From: Candidatus Gastranaerophilales bacterium | Lineage (GTDB): Bacteria > Cyanobacteriota > Vampirovibrionia > Gastranaerophilales > Gastranaerophilaceae | Assembly: GCA_944322885.1 (NCBI GenBank) | Contig: CALUQH010000005.1 | Coordinates: forward strand, 25,197 to 89,196 | Length of the DNA: 64,000 nt | Direction: 5' to 3' | Shown: piece by piece, positions 55,601 to 64,000 of the stretch | How the letters are laid out: each line of letters begins with the position of its first letter | Numbering within the stretch: position 1 is the stretch's first letter | Position numbers and translations under genes: made by a program | The notes under the pieces: model-generated | Database searches by the model: none | What the model was told of the DNA's origin: nothing | Seen by the model: the letters and a program-made list of their open reading frames with translations, nothing else

Positions 55601-56296
55601 CTAGCCTCTTACCTTCTTATCTTCCAACGATGGTATCTTCTGTTTATAGTAATCAATAATTTCCATCATTGAATGAAGCATTAAAGCAACAGGTTCAACC
55701 TGCAGACGCCACTCATAATAACCGCATGATTCGGGAAGAATACTCAACGGGTTGTCAGGGAAATCTCTGCATATCTGAGGTCTGTTTTCATAATCCGAAC
55801 AACGTTTGCAATCATTCAGTCTGGGACAATGATAAAAATATACATCTCCCTCAAGATTGTTTCCCAATAATTGAATGTATTCCGGATAAACTTTTTCGGC
55901 TTCCTCTTTTGAATTATAAGGAATAAAAATACTTGTAAACTGGGCTGCAAACTTGTCACCGTTTTTTGCTTTTTCTTTCAACTGCTCAGGCGAGAATTCC
56001 GAACAAGCTAAGTTGCAGCATGTTGCACAACCCTTACAGGAAAAATTTTGTCTGAACGCAAGAATTTCATTCCACTTTCTGTATATTTCATGTGAGATAT
56101 CGTTTTCGAACATATCTAACACAGCAATTTGCCACTTTTCTCCATCGCTGTTCTTTGCATAAGTATCAAAAATATCGCCTTTCAAATTTTCAGGGCGCAA
56201 CTCTTCAACCCTTTGCTTAATAGCATCAACTGTAGTCAGAAAAATTTCGCGATATTTCCTGCGCATATTTGTTATTTTTTCTGCAAGGTCTTCCAT
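55601..56296 (-). CDS. YkgJ-family cysteine cluster protein 2
   Basis: 231 residues. Helical N-terminus of about 85 residues, then the Cys cluster CKGCATCCNLACSEF, CPRLNDCKRCSDYENRPQIC and the family segment RDFPDNPLSILP. Probably binds Fe-S or zinc. Distant paralogue of the gene at 49.7 kb. No ribosome-binding site is obvious before ATG 56296. Confidence 0.8.
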   Translation of the reverse strand: MEDLAEKITNMRRKYREIFLTTVDAIKQRVEELRPENLKGDIFDTYAKNSDGEKWQIAVLDMFENDISHEIYRKWNEILAFRQNFSCKGCATCCNLACSEFSPEQLKEKAKNGDKFAAQFTSIFIPYNSKEEAEKVYPEYIQLLGNNLEGDVYFYHCPRLNDCKRCSDYENRPQICRDFPDNPLSILPESCGYYEWRLQVEPVALMLHSMMEIIDYYKQKIPSLEDKKVRG

Positions 56297-56319
56297 AACT
56301 ACAGTTTAGCATAAAAATG

Positions 56320-56997
56320 TTAATTATTGCCGAACAAGAAATTATACATTATATTCATCTGGCTGTCCATTGCAGCTCCGCCTTCCTCGGTTGAAGACTT
56401 TACAAGATTTAAGGCTTTACCGTTGTAATCAACAGCTTTGATTTTGCCGTCAATCTTACCTGCTTTGTCACCATTGTGACCTATAGACATATCAAACATT
56501 GACATCATTGCGGCAACTTCTTTTTTGTCCGCAACACCGTTATTATTTATATCCAAATGTTCAAAAATATTTCTTGCCATTGCTTTTTGTTCGTTCAAGC
56601 TTAATTCACTTTGAATAGACTCATCAAGTTGAGATTTAACAAATTCATCTGCAGTAAGTTTATTATCATTATTACCATATTTACCGTCAATATGCTTTAT
56701 ATAAGATTCTCCGAAATTTAAAAATCCGTTTTTATACATATCTTTCATTTTTTGAATTTCTTCAGGAGTTTTATTTTTTTTGTCTACAAGCTGTCTGTAC
56801 TCATCAGGGAGAACCTAAAATGTCCGGTTTGAAATTCTGAAATGCTCCTGAGCCCTCTGCTCTTCCGTAGTAATAGAGCCATTCAAAATCTTCCCTAACA
56901 ATGCTTTTTCGTCAGCAGCAATTTTTTCAGTAAACTTTACAAACTGTGCACCGCTATCCGAAGAAACATATCCGCCTTGTATTGCATTTATCCCCAT
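56320..56997 (-). pseudogene. EF-hand protein gene interrupted by in-frame TAG
   Basis: One continuous frame from ATG 56997 (MGINAIQGGYVSSDSG) to 56320 with a single TAG at 56817-56815 (codon 61). The downstream part continues in the same frame as VLPDEYRQLVDKKNKTPEE and carries a canonical calcium-binding EF-hand, LDINNNGVADKKEVAAM, a degenerate one (GNNDNKLTADEF) and the acidic DKAGKIDGKI. TAG is a normal stop in neighbouring genes, so this is a nonsense mutation or rare read-through. An internal ATG at 56748 could give a 142-residue EF-hand protein. Cytosolic, lineage-specific; function unknown. Confidence 0.7.
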
Positions 56998-57103
56998 ATC
57001 AAAAATCCCCTTAATAATTTTCCCTATATTTTTATAAAAAAATTATTAAAGAGGAAATTGATAATATTAAAAATATTTGTAAAGAAAAATTAATAAATCA
57101 GGA

Positions 57104-58108
57104 CTATGAGATATCCCATCTTCCGCATGTGCCGCCCCAGCGTGCAATAATATTTCCTTTAATATCTTTTATTTTTTCAACATGCTGTACTTCTTCTCCG
57201 CCCTCAACAATTGTTATAACCTCACAATTGTTAGAGCATCCAGTGCAGTCACAGGTAATTGAATGGAAATGCATTTCGCCGACCTGCCATCCTTTGAATT
57301 TGGTAGGAGCGTCAGTGTATTGATGATTTTCCATTGCAAGCAATGCCGCGCCGATTGCACCCATTGTCTGGTGATTTTCAGGAACTACTACTTTATGTCC
57401 CAACGCTTCTTCAAAAGCTTTTACCATACCGGAATTTGTTGCAACACCGCCCTGGAATGAAAATACCGGAAGAAGTTCTTTCCCTAAAGCTAGGTTTGAA
57501 AGATAGTTTCTAACAAGAGCCTGACAGAGTCCGTACAACAAATCTTCTACAGGATAACCTAATTGCTGTTTATGGATTAAATCACTTTCGGCAAAAACAC
57601 CGCAACGACCTGCAATTCTTGCAGGATTTGTAGATTTCAAAGCTGTAGACCCGAAATCCTGAATTGGAACGTTTAATCTGTTTGCCTGCTGGTCAAGAAA
57701 ACTTCCTGTACCTGCCGCACAAACAGTATTCATCGCAAAATCCGTTACAATACCGTCACGAAGAATAATAATTTTACTGTCCTGTCCGCCAATTTCAAGA
57801 ATTGTCTGAACCCCCGGAACATTGATACTTGCGGCAACAGCATGCGCCGTAATTTCATTTTTTATAACATCTGCTCCGACTAAAGCACCTGCAAGATTTC
57901 GGCCGGAACCTGTAGTACCTACACCCATGACTTCATAGTCGGTTAATTTTTTTGAATAAAGCTCGTTAAGACCCTTTTGAACCGCCATAACAGGTTTACC
58001 AGCAGTTCTGAGCATATAGCTGTCTACATATTTGCCTTTTTCATCAACCAAAGCGAGCTTTGTTGTTACTGATCCTACATCTATCCCTAAATATACTGTT
58101 AAACTCAT
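57104..58108 (-). CDS. Acyl-CoA dehydratase activase (HgdC/BcrA-D ATPase family)
   Basis: 334-residue ASKHA-fold ATPase that injects an electron into 2-hydroxyacyl-CoA dehydratase or benzoyl-CoA-reductase-like partners through a [4Fe-4S] cluster at the dimer interface. Motifs: GIDVGSVTTKLALVD, GGQDSKIIIL, NTVCAAGTGSFLDQQANRL (first cluster Cys) and AGRCGVFAESD (second). The Cys-rich tail CDCTGCSNNCEV resembles activases fused to or paired with DUF2229 proteins. The dehydratase is not in the window. Oxygen-sensitive chemistry, fitting an anaerobe. Confidence 0.85.
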   Translation of the reverse strand: MSLTVYLGIDVGSVTTKLALVDEKGKYVDSYMLRTAGKPVMAVQKGLNELYSKKLTDYEVMGVGTTGSGRNLAGALVGADVIKNEITAHAVAASINVPGVQTILEIGGQDSKIIILRDGIVTDFAMNTVCAAGTGSFLDQQANRLNVPIQDFGSTALKSTNPARIAGRCGVFAESDLIHKQQLGYPVEDLLYGLCQALVRNYLSNLALGKELLPVFSFQGGVATNSGMVKAFEEALGHKVVVPENHQTMGAIGAALLAMENHQYTDAPTKFKGWQVGEMHFHSITCDCTGCSNNCEVITIVEGGEEVQHVEKIKDIKGNIIARWGGTCGRWDIS

Positions 58109-58154
58109 GTTTTATACTTCCTTCTATGTGTATTCTATAAAATTATATTAACAC

Positions 58155-58186
58155 AAAAAACTCATTGTTAAAACAATGAGTTTTTT
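58155..58186 (-). terminator. Terminator of pilin G
   Basis: AAAAAACTCATTGTT (58155-58169) pairs with AACAATGAGTTTTTT (58172-58186); 15 bp with T run, between pilin G and the activase gene. Confidence 0.88.
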
Positions 58187-58202
58187 GCAAAAGTATGAAA
58201 AT

Positions 58203-58961
58203 TTAATAATCCATTTTCCATCCGTTTTCTATTATTCTGGCAGCACAGGTATAACCGTAACTATTCGTATCACATCGAGAATTCATTTGTGGAGAAGAGC
58301 TGTTCCAATAATTACTATTTGAAGATAATTCTACCTGACTATCAAATAAGGCATCGTTCTTTCCTCCTGCAGGCATTAATCTCCCGTCGTTTGAAACCGT
58401 AAATTGAAATAAATCACGGCCAAATTGATTTGGGCCTTTTGAACCGTTTACATCAATGTATAGTAAACTTATAGCGGATTCACAAAAATTTCCGCCAAGT
58501 TCCTTTACCTTTCTGCAATTTTCTTCAGAAAGAGAGTTAGGAGTTTTATAGACCGAGCCAAGCATAAAATACGAACCATCCGCTAATACAAAATTTGATC
58601 TCTGATTATCCCCCGGGTACGAACCATTCAAGTGTTTATAATTCTTTAAATCAATAGTATTATTTCCAATAACTTTAAAATATTTTTTCATATAACCCAT
58701 AAAATTTGAATTTAAAGCACCCGCACCAATAAAATCGGGGAGAACAAGCCATAATCCTGTATCGGTAAGCTTATCCACTCCATCATCCGCTAATATCATC
58801 TTAAAACCGTTTTCTATAACGCTAACTGACTTTTTCAACTGATTTACATACACGGTTTTCTGATAATTGGCAACCAAAGAGGGTAATGTTAAAGCTGCAA
58901 CTACACCAATAATTCCTAAAGTTATTAATACTTCCGAAAGCGTAAAACCTTTTTTTGTCAT
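58203..58961 (-). CDS. Type IV pilin-like protein G
   Basis: 252 residues from ATG 58961: very short leader MTKKG, then FTLSEVLITLGIIGVVAALT with Glu +5. Soluble domain with DVNGSKGPNQFGRDLFQF, GRLMPAGG, a C-x4-C-type end region (RCDTNSYGYTCAARI) and the common terminus NGWKMDY. It can be started from an inner promoter (58998-59025) with a weak AGGG site, or by fusion to the upstream G10 leader if the tract is eight or eleven, which would give a 52-residue leader. Ends in its own terminator. Confidence 0.87.
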   Translation of the reverse strand: MTKKGFTLSEVLITLGIIGVVAALTLPSLVANYQKTVYVNQLKKSVSVIENGFKMILADDGVDKLTDTGLWLVLPDFIGAGALNSNFMGYMKKYFKVIGNNTIDLKNYKHLNGSYPGDNQRSNFVLADGSYFMLGSVYKTPNSLSEENCRKVKELGGNFCESAISLLYIDVNGSKGPNQFGRDLFQFTVSNDGRLMPAGGKNDALFDSQVELSSNSNYWNSSSPQMNSRCDTNSYGYTCAARIIENGWKMDY

Positions 58962-58997
58962 TAAAAACCCTGCATAATTGTGATGATATATATCACT

Positions 58998-59025
58998 ATT
59001 ATAGCAGGTCTTATAAATTTTGCAA
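58998..59025 (-). promoter_or_regulatory. Inner promoter P2 of pilin G
   Basis: Minus strand TTGCAA (59025-59020), 16-bp spacer, TATAAT (59003-58998), then the palindrome TGATATATATCA just downstream. Confidence 0.6.
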
Positions 59026-59041
59026 CACTTTATACACTCGT

Positions 59042-59101
59042 TTAAAGCTGAAAATGCCCCCCCCCCGAACGTTCGGGATTTGTTAATGTCAATCTTTTCA
59101 T
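59042..59101 (-). CDS. Leader frame of pilin G with G10 tract
   Basis: ATG 59101 with GAGGAG 7 nt upstream begins MKRLTLTNPERSGGG and stops at TAA 59044-59042. One extra G (or two fewer) gives 32 further codons without a stop, joining pilin G in frame. The upstream GGAGCGGAAT is the same as before pilin F. CCCGAACGTTCGGG forms a palindrome running into the tract. Confidence 0.55.
   Translation of the reverse strand: MKRLTLTNPERSGGGHFQL
59057..59066 (-). repeat. Homopolymer G10 (copy 3 of 3)
   Basis: Ten G on the coding strand after TTC, followed by CATTTTCAGCT. The matching flank in copy 1 (minus strand) is CAATTCTCAGCT. Confidence 0.95.
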
Positions 59102-59130
59102 AATTCCGCTCCTCTTTTAGCTACATTTTA

Positions 59131-59159
59131 ATTATAACAAAACGACCCCGCTTTTTCAA
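59131..59159 (-). promoter_or_regulatory. Outer promoter P1 of the pilin G leader
   Basis: Minus strand TTGAAA (59159-59154), 17-bp spacer, TATAAT (59136-59131). It overlaps the hppA terminator. Confidence 0.7.
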
Positions 59160-59171
59160 GTGAGGTCGTTT
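59140..59171 (-). terminator. Terminator of hppA
   Basis: AAACGACC (59164-59171 arm, read on the minus strand) pairs with GGTCGTTT (59147-59140), the stem extending inward as CTC/GGG, followed by TTTTGTT on the minus strand. The -35 of the pilin G leader promoter lies in its loop. Confidence 0.75.
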
Positions 59172-59191
59172 AATATGTGTAATATCACAGA

Positions 59192-61621
59192 TTATTTCTC
59201 TGATTTTGTCGGAATTCTCATTGCATAGAATGAACGAACAACGAACACCAATGCAATTACTAAGAATATCCAGCCTGCAATCGGAGCAATACATCTGAAA
59301 GATTCAGAAATTGCAATTTCCATTGCAAGAAGCCCGAATAATGTTGTAAATTTGATAATCGGGTTCATAGCAACTGAAGATGTATCTTTGAAAGGATCAC
59401 CTACAGTATCGCCGACTACAGTTGCTTCATGAAGCGGAGTACCTTTTTCTGCCAAATCAACTTCAACGATTTTCTTAGCGTTATCCCAGCATCCGCCTGC
59501 GTTTGCCATAAATACAGCCTGGAACAGACCGAATACGGCAATTGCAATCAAGTAGCTTACAAAGAATGCTACAGGAGCTGATGTCATGCAGTTTGGAGCT
59601 GACAAACAAGCAAAAGCAAGTGCAAATGCAAACAATGCGATAAAGATATTTACCATACCCTTTTGAGCGTACTGTGTACAAATTTTTACAACTTCTTTTG
59701 AGTTTGCAACGTTAGCACTCTTAGAATCAGCTTCTCCAAGTTTAATGTTATCCTTAATATATTCAGTTGCAGAGTATGCACCTGTAGTAACAGCCTGCAT
59801 AGATGCACCTGAGAACCAGTAAATTACTGCACCGCCTGATAACAAACCAAGCAATGTATAAGGATTTAACATATTCAAAATCATTTCAGGCTCGATACCT
59901 AATGTTGATTTGATAACAAGGATAAGTGAGAAAATCATTGTTGTAGCACCAACAACAGCTGTACCGATTAATACAGGTTTTGAAGTTGCTTTGAATGTAT
60001 TTCCTGCACCGTCGTTTTCTTCTAAGTATTTCTTAGCATTGTCGAAATCAGGTTTGAAAGAATATTCTTTTTCGATTTCTTCGCCAACATTCGGAATATC
60101 TTCAATTAAAGATAATTCATATACTGATTGAGCGTTATCTGTTACAGGACCGTAAGAGTCTACAGCGATTGTAACAGGTCCCATACCCAAGAAACCGAAT
60201 GCAACCAAACCAAATGCAAATACTGAAGGATAAATCATCAATGTTTCAGGAATATGTGTTGATGCAACATAAGCCAGACCCATTAACAATACGATTACCA
60301 TACCAATCCAGAAACCTGGGAAGTTACCGGAAACGATACCTGAAAGGATTGTTAATGAAGCTCCGCCTTCTCTTGATGCTGTTACAACTTCTTCAGTATG
60401 TTTTGCCTTCGGAGAAGTAAAGATTTTTGTAAATTCAGGAATTAAAGCCGCACCTAAAGTTCCGCAAGAAATGATTGCAGAAAGTACAAGCCATAAATTT
60501 CCGCCTAAATCAGCCAATAACCAGTGGCTTACGCCAAAAGTCATTACAATTGATAAAATAGATGTTAACCAAACAAGGTTAGTTAACGGTTTTTCAAAAT
60601 CGAATTTTTCAGTTTTTGCTGCATAGAATTTATCTGCAACATTGTTAATCCAGTATGAAACAACTGAAGTAACAATCATTAAGAATCTCATAACAAAAAT
60701 CCAGGTTAACAATTGAACCTGATTTGCTTCACCGGCTACAGCAAGCAAGATAAATGAAACAAGAGCAACACCTGTTACACCGTAAGTTTCAAAACCGTCA
60801 GCTGTAGGTCCGATAGAATCGCCTGCGTTGTCACCTGTACAGTCGGCAATAACACCCGGGTTTCTCGGGTCATCTTCTTTAATACCGAATTGAATTTTCA
60901 TCAAGTCTGAACCGATATCGGCAATCTTTGTAAAGATACCGCCGGCTACACGAAGAGCAGATGCACCTAAAGATTCACCGATTGCAAAACCGATAAAGCA
61001 TGCCCCTGCTATTTCACCCGGAACAAAAAGCAAGATGATTAACATCATAATAAGTTCAACAGATACAAGGCAAACACCGATTGACATACCTGCTTTTAAA
61101 GGAATATTCATAACATCAAGCGGTTTACCTTTTAAAGATGCAAATGCAGTTCTTGAGTTTGCTAAAGTGTTCATTCTGATACCGAACCATGCAACACCGT
61201 AAGAACCCAAAATACCTATAACTGACCATGCAAGAATTATCAATACATTTGTCAAAGGCATTTTTTGCAGGTAACCGAAGTAAAATGCGATACACAGACC
61301 GATTAATACTTCAAGTACTAAAAGGAATTTACCCTGTTGAATTAAGTAAGTTTTACAAGTTTCGAAAATAGTGTTTCCGACATCAGCCATTGCTTTGTGG
61401 ACATCTAATTTCTTAATTCGTAAAAATTCAATAAATCCGAATATCAAACCTACAACGGAAATTGCAATACCGATAAGCAATAAGTTAAAGCTTTCCGGAC
61501 TTGCATTTTTGATACTCGGAACAACTAAATCTGCTTCGCTTGCAAGAGCAGGCGAAACACCCATAAGCAACATAGCCAAAAGAGCCATTAATGCTTTTGG
61601 AGAAGTCAACTTTTTAATCAT
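59192..61621 (-). CDS. hppA: Membrane-bound proton-translocating pyrophosphatase
   Basis: Couples PPi hydrolysis to ion pumping across the inner membrane. 809 residues, about 16 helices, with an N-terminal hydrophobic segment. Substrate-binding motifs are IGSDLMKIQFG (usually GADLVGKVE; changed here), DDPRNPGVIADCTGDNAGD and, near the C-terminus, GGCWDNAKK and DTVGDPFKDTSS. AGNTFKATSK has Lys at the position that is Ala in K-dependent forms, which suggests a K-independent proton pump; that is inference. Own terminator; the downstream pilin G promoter overlaps it. Confidence 0.94.
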   Translation of the reverse strand: MIKKLTSPKALMALLAMLLMGVSPALASEADLVVPSIKNASPESFNLLLIGIAISVVGLIFGFIEFLRIKKLDVHKAMADVGNTIFETCKTYLIQQGKFLLVLEVLIGLCIAFYFGYLQKMPLTNVLIILAWSVIGILGSYGVAWFGIRMNTLANSRTAFASLKGKPLDVMNIPLKAGMSIGVCLVSVELIMMLIILLFVPGEIAGACFIGFAIGESLGASALRVAGGIFTKIADIGSDLMKIQFGIKEDDPRNPGVIADCTGDNAGDSIGPTADGFETYGVTGVALVSFILLAVAGEANQVQLLTWIFVMRFLMIVTSVVSYWINNVADKFYAAKTEKFDFEKPLTNLVWLTSILSIVMTFGVSHWLLADLGGNLWLVLSAIISCGTLGAALIPEFTKIFTSPKAKHTEEVVTASREGGASLTILSGIVSGNFPGFWIGMVIVLLMGLAYVASTHIPETLMIYPSVFAFGLVAFGFLGMGPVTIAVDSYGPVTDNAQSVYELSLIEDIPNVGEEIEKEYSFKPDFDNAKKYLEENDGAGNTFKATSKPVLIGTAVVGATTMIFSLILVIKSTLGIEPEMILNMLNPYTLLGLLSGGAVIYWFSGASMQAVTTGAYSATEYIKDNIKLGEADSKSANVANSKEVVKICTQYAQKGMVNIFIALFAFALAFACLSAPNCMTSAPVAFFVSYLIAIAVFGLFQAVFMANAGGCWDNAKKIVEVDLAEKGTPLHEATVVGDTVGDPFKDTSSVAMNPIIKFTTLFGLLAMEIAISESFRCIAPIAGWIFLVIALVFVVRSFYAMRIPTKSEK

Positions 61622-61713
61622 AATCTCTCCTTCACTAAAATAAGTTGTCCTACCTCAAACTAATGTTTCTATTATAAAACAAACTAAAATTTTTACAATA
61701 ATGTTAAAAAAGA

Positions 61714-62577
61714 TTAATAAAGATACACATCTTCCAAAAGCTTTATTTCAAACTCGCTTCCGGCAGGGATTGAAATTCGTCCGCCCTTTGACCAGAGCGC
61801 AAATAAAGGAGAACCGGCAAGGTTTACTGCATAAACAACCATACCGGTTACTACCGGAATGGGAGAAATTATAATCCCGACAGGATTGTCTGCAAGTTTT
61901 GAAGACATTCTTCTCGTCTTTTTATAGAAATTTTCTCCTTTATCAACCTGATTTGCAACACCTTTCCAGTAACTACGTTTACCCTTCATATTGTTAAAGA
62001 ATATTTTTTTCATATTAGCTTTTGTAATTTTACCGTGAACGCTTTTTGTCTGACCGTTTACGGTAATACTGTCGACCATAAGTACAACAAGTCCGCCGTT
62101 GCCGCTCATTTGCGGCTGGTGCGAATCTTCAACTACTGCAGTAAACTTTGTTCCTTCCGGTATTGTAATATATCGCTGTGTTACAGGCTTAATTGATGTA
62201 AAAGAAACCTTTGCCCCTTCTCTTAAATAATCCGAGATTACAGAATTTGACTTAACCCTGAATTTTGTACCTTTTTTAATTCTTATTGCAGTAGATTTAT
62301 CGTATTTATAATCGTTTTGAAATTTTTTAACGCCGATTTGCGGTTTTGCATCAGGTGTAACAGGCAAAGATTTTGGCGGAGTTTCGTGTGTTGAAGTTTT
62401 TGTTGTTGGAGATGCGGACTGCGAAGGCTCCGTCTTTGGCAATTCCGGCAAAGACTGTTCAAGCTTTGAAGGATCATAAGTTCTTCTGATTTCATCATCA
62501 ACGGAAGCGTCCAGCTCAAAAGCAAAACAGGGAGATAACAGCATAGAACAAACAATTGCAGCCAATATGCCCTTCAC
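61714..62577 (-). CDS. Secreted hypothetical protein
   Basis: 287 residues. Signal peptide (ILAAIVCSMLLSPCFA-F). Residues 40-80 are a Pro/Ser/Thr-rich linker. The rest is beta-rich (KKGTKFRVKSNSVISD, ITIPEGTKFTAVVEDS, GGLVVLMVDSITVNGQT) with a C-terminal hydrophobic segment (GMVVYAVNLAGSPLFALW) and PAGSEFEIKLLEDVYLY. The repeated P-x-G-T/S-x-F strands are like those in conjugation/pilus-associated or envelope proteins. Periplasmic. 17 bp after the GltD-like gene. Function unknown. Confidence 0.55.
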   Translation of the reverse strand: MKGILAAIVCSMLLSPCFAFELDASVDDEIRRTYDPSKLEQSLPELPKTEPSQSASPTTKTSTHETPPKSLPVTPDAKPQIGVKKFQNDYKYDKSTAIRIKKGTKFRVKSNSVISDYLREGAKVSFTSIKPVTQRYITIPEGTKFTAVVEDSHQPQMSGNGGLVVLMVDSITVNGQTKSVHGKITKANMKKIFFNNMKGKRSYWKGVANQVDKGENFYKKTRRMSSKLADNPVGIIISPIPVVTGMVVYAVNLAGSPLFALWSKGGRISIPAGSEFEIKLLEDVYLY

Positions 62578-62594
62578 TCTTCACACCTCACTCT

Positions 62595-63968
62595 TCACTT
62601 GCTCAACATTTCATTAATAGCTTTTGCGGCTTTTTTACCTGCTCCCATGGCATTAATAGCATTAGATTCACCGACAGGCGCAACGTCCCCGCCTGCATAT
62701 ACCGTCGGAATATTTGTTGCGCGGGTTTCTCCGTCAACCGTAATATATCCTTTTTTATCGGTTATAATTTCAATTCCGTCAGCTTCTGCCGAACGCTGTA
62801 TAATCGGATTTGGACCTGTACCCAATGCAACAATTACAGTATCAAGATCCATAATTTCTGTTTTCCCAGTAGCTACAGGGCGTCTTCTGCCAGACTCATC
62901 AGGTTCACCTAATTCCATAACTTCTAATTCTACAGCTTTTACATAACCGTTTTCTCCGATTATTTCTTTTGGAGCATATAAAAATTTAAATACAATTCCT
63001 TCCTCTTTAGCGTGTCTGATTTCTTCAAGACGTGCAGGAAGTTCCTTTTCGGTACGTCTATATATAATATAAACTTCTTCAAAGCCTACACGAACAGCTG
63101 TTCTTGCCGCATCCATTGCGACATTTCCGCCGCCGAATATTGCGGCTTTTTTACCTACTTTTAAAGGAGTCGGGCTGTCAGGTTGTCCTGCGTGCATCAG
63201 ATTAACTCTGGTTAGAAACTCATTTGCAGAGAAAACGCCGTTTAAGTTTTCTCCGGGCACATGAAGCATTTTAGGCAATCCTGCACCGGAGCAAATGAAT
63301 ATTGCATCAAATCCATCCTCTTTTAACTGCTTCAAAGTAATAGATTTCCCTACAATAACATTGGTATGGAATTTAACTCCCATTGCCTTAAGATTTTCAA
63401 TTTCTCTGTCAAGCACTACACGCGGAAGTCTAAAAGGCGGAATACCGTATCTTAAAACACCACCGAGCTCATGAAGTGCTTCAAAAACTTCGACATCGTG
63501 ACCTGCTTTTCTTAAATCGCAGGCGGCAGTCATACCGGCACAACCGGAGCCTACAACTGCGACTTTTTTACCCGAAGGCTTAATTTCAGGGGTTTCAGCT
63601 TTCGTATTATCTCCGACATAACGTTCCAGAGCTCCGATTGCAACAGGCTCCCCTTTAATTCCGAGGACACACTGTCCTTCACACTGTCTTTCCTGCGGGC
63701 ATACACGGCCGCAAACAGACGGAAGCATACTTGTCTGACGGATAATTTCACCGGCTTTATTTAAATCACCGTCTTTAATTGCTTTAATAAAATCAGGTAT
63801 TTGAATATTAACAGGGCATCCTGCCACGCATCTCGGATTTTTGCAGTGCAAACATCTCGATGCTTCTAACTTTACCTGTTCTTCGGTTAAATTACTTTCA
63901 ACGGGTTCAAAATTATGTCTTCTTTCAATTTTATCCTGTTCTTTTACATGTTGTCTTTCAATTGCCAT
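62595..63968 (-). CDS. gltD: NADPH-dependent glutamate-synthase-type oxidoreductase
   Basis: 457-residue FAD flavoprotein of the GltD type. N-terminal [4Fe-4S] region CLHCKNPRCVAGCPVNIQ and CGRVCPQERQCEGQC, FAD Rossmann motif VVGSGCAGMTAACDLRKAG (about 140), NADPH motif IFGGGNVAMDAARTAVRVG (about 285) and a final FAD motif YAGGDVAPVG. Transfers electrons from NADPH; homologues are the small subunit of glutamate synthase or NfnB/sulfide-dehydrogenase-like. No large gltB is next to it in the window, so its partner is unclear. AAGGGGAG precedes the ATG. Confidence 0.88.
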   Translation of the reverse strand: MAIERQHVKEQDKIERRHNFEPVESNLTEEQVKLEASRCLHCKNPRCVAGCPVNIQIPDFIKAIKDGDLNKAGEIIRQTSMLPSVCGRVCPQERQCEGQCVLGIKGEPVAIGALERYVGDNTKAETPEIKPSGKKVAVVGSGCAGMTAACDLRKAGHDVEVFEALHELGGVLRYGIPPFRLPRVVLDREIENLKAMGVKFHTNVIVGKSITLKQLKEDGFDAIFICSGAGLPKMLHVPGENLNGVFSANEFLTRVNLMHAGQPDSPTPLKVGKKAAIFGGGNVAMDAARTAVRVGFEEVYIIYRRTEKELPARLEEIRHAKEEGIVFKFLYAPKEIIGENGYVKAVELEVMELGEPDESGRRRPVATGKTEIMDLDTVIVALGTGPNPIIQRSAEADGIEIITDKKGYITVDGETRATNIPTVYAGGDVAPVGESNAINAMGAGKKAAKAINEMLSK

Positions 63969-64000
63969 CTTTCTCCCCTTACAAATAAAACGTCATTCCG

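Overview
The window is low-GC, densely coded, free of rRNA, insertion sequences and CRISPR arrays, and reads as a bacterial chromosome. Three things point to the non-photosynthetic cyanobacterial sister lineage (Vampirovibrionia/Melainabacteria, most likely gut Gastranaerophilales): a Ycf23/DUF561-type protein, a GH57-DUF3536 protein of the type cyanobacteria carry, and many short pilin-like proteins with the N-terminal signature GFTLAEVLxTLGIIGVVAA. An MlaE-type lipid-transport permease argues for an outer membrane. This placement is from recognising families, not from a database search.

Layout. 1-6.9 kb: partial mlaE-like permease, ilvE, a periplasmic trypsin-like protease, the Ycf23-like gene, pilin A, a membrane glycosyltransferase and folC. 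7.0-13.8 kb: frameshifted pilin B, then a murF-mraY-murD-ftsW-murG peptidoglycan operon. 13.8-17.1 kb: rplU and rpmA, two lineage-specific hypothetical genes and a small ORF. 17.1-30 kb: an HTH pseudogene facing pilin C, two zinc dehydrogenases, GNAT, a CheD-like protein, ilvC, an HD-domain nuclease, twin thymidylate-kinase-like genes, pilin D facing an intact HTH gene, a B12/radical SAM protein and an MFS transporter. 30-44 kb: pilin E, pyrG, gatC, a sigma factor coupled to the prepilin peptidase, a ppiC-pepP-trmH-dnaA-ruvA operon, a structured RNA candidate, tRNA-Gly, an MscS channel, rlmH, a zinc peptidase and pilin F. 44-64 kb: deoB, ferredoxin, GH57, a zinc-ribbon-rimM-trmD operon, rlmN-dtd, two YkgJ proteins, a broken EF-hand gene, an HgdC-type activase, pilin G, the membrane pyrophosphatase and a GltD-type enzyme.

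The most unusual thing is the pilin set. Seven solitary type IV pilin-like genes (A-G) are scattered among housekeeping genes. Three (E, F, G) are preceded by a good promoter, a Shine-Dalgarno sequence and an ATG that lead into a short frame carrying a run of exactly ten G or C. In all three the tract of ten throws translation out of frame, while a tract of eleven (or eight) would join the ATG to the pilin without a stop codon. Pilin F has no other usable start, so it reads as switched off. Pilin A (a G5 run at its start) and pilin B (an A7 run inside the gene) also have frame breaks at homopolymers. This looks like simple-sequence phase variation of a dispersed pilin family. Pilins C and D are each divergent from a gene of the same small HTH family, intact beside D and dead beside C. 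The processing enzyme, a prepilin peptidase, lies 12 bp behind a SigF/SigB-type sigma factor. Tract lengths in one assembly can be wrong, so the switching itself is inference.
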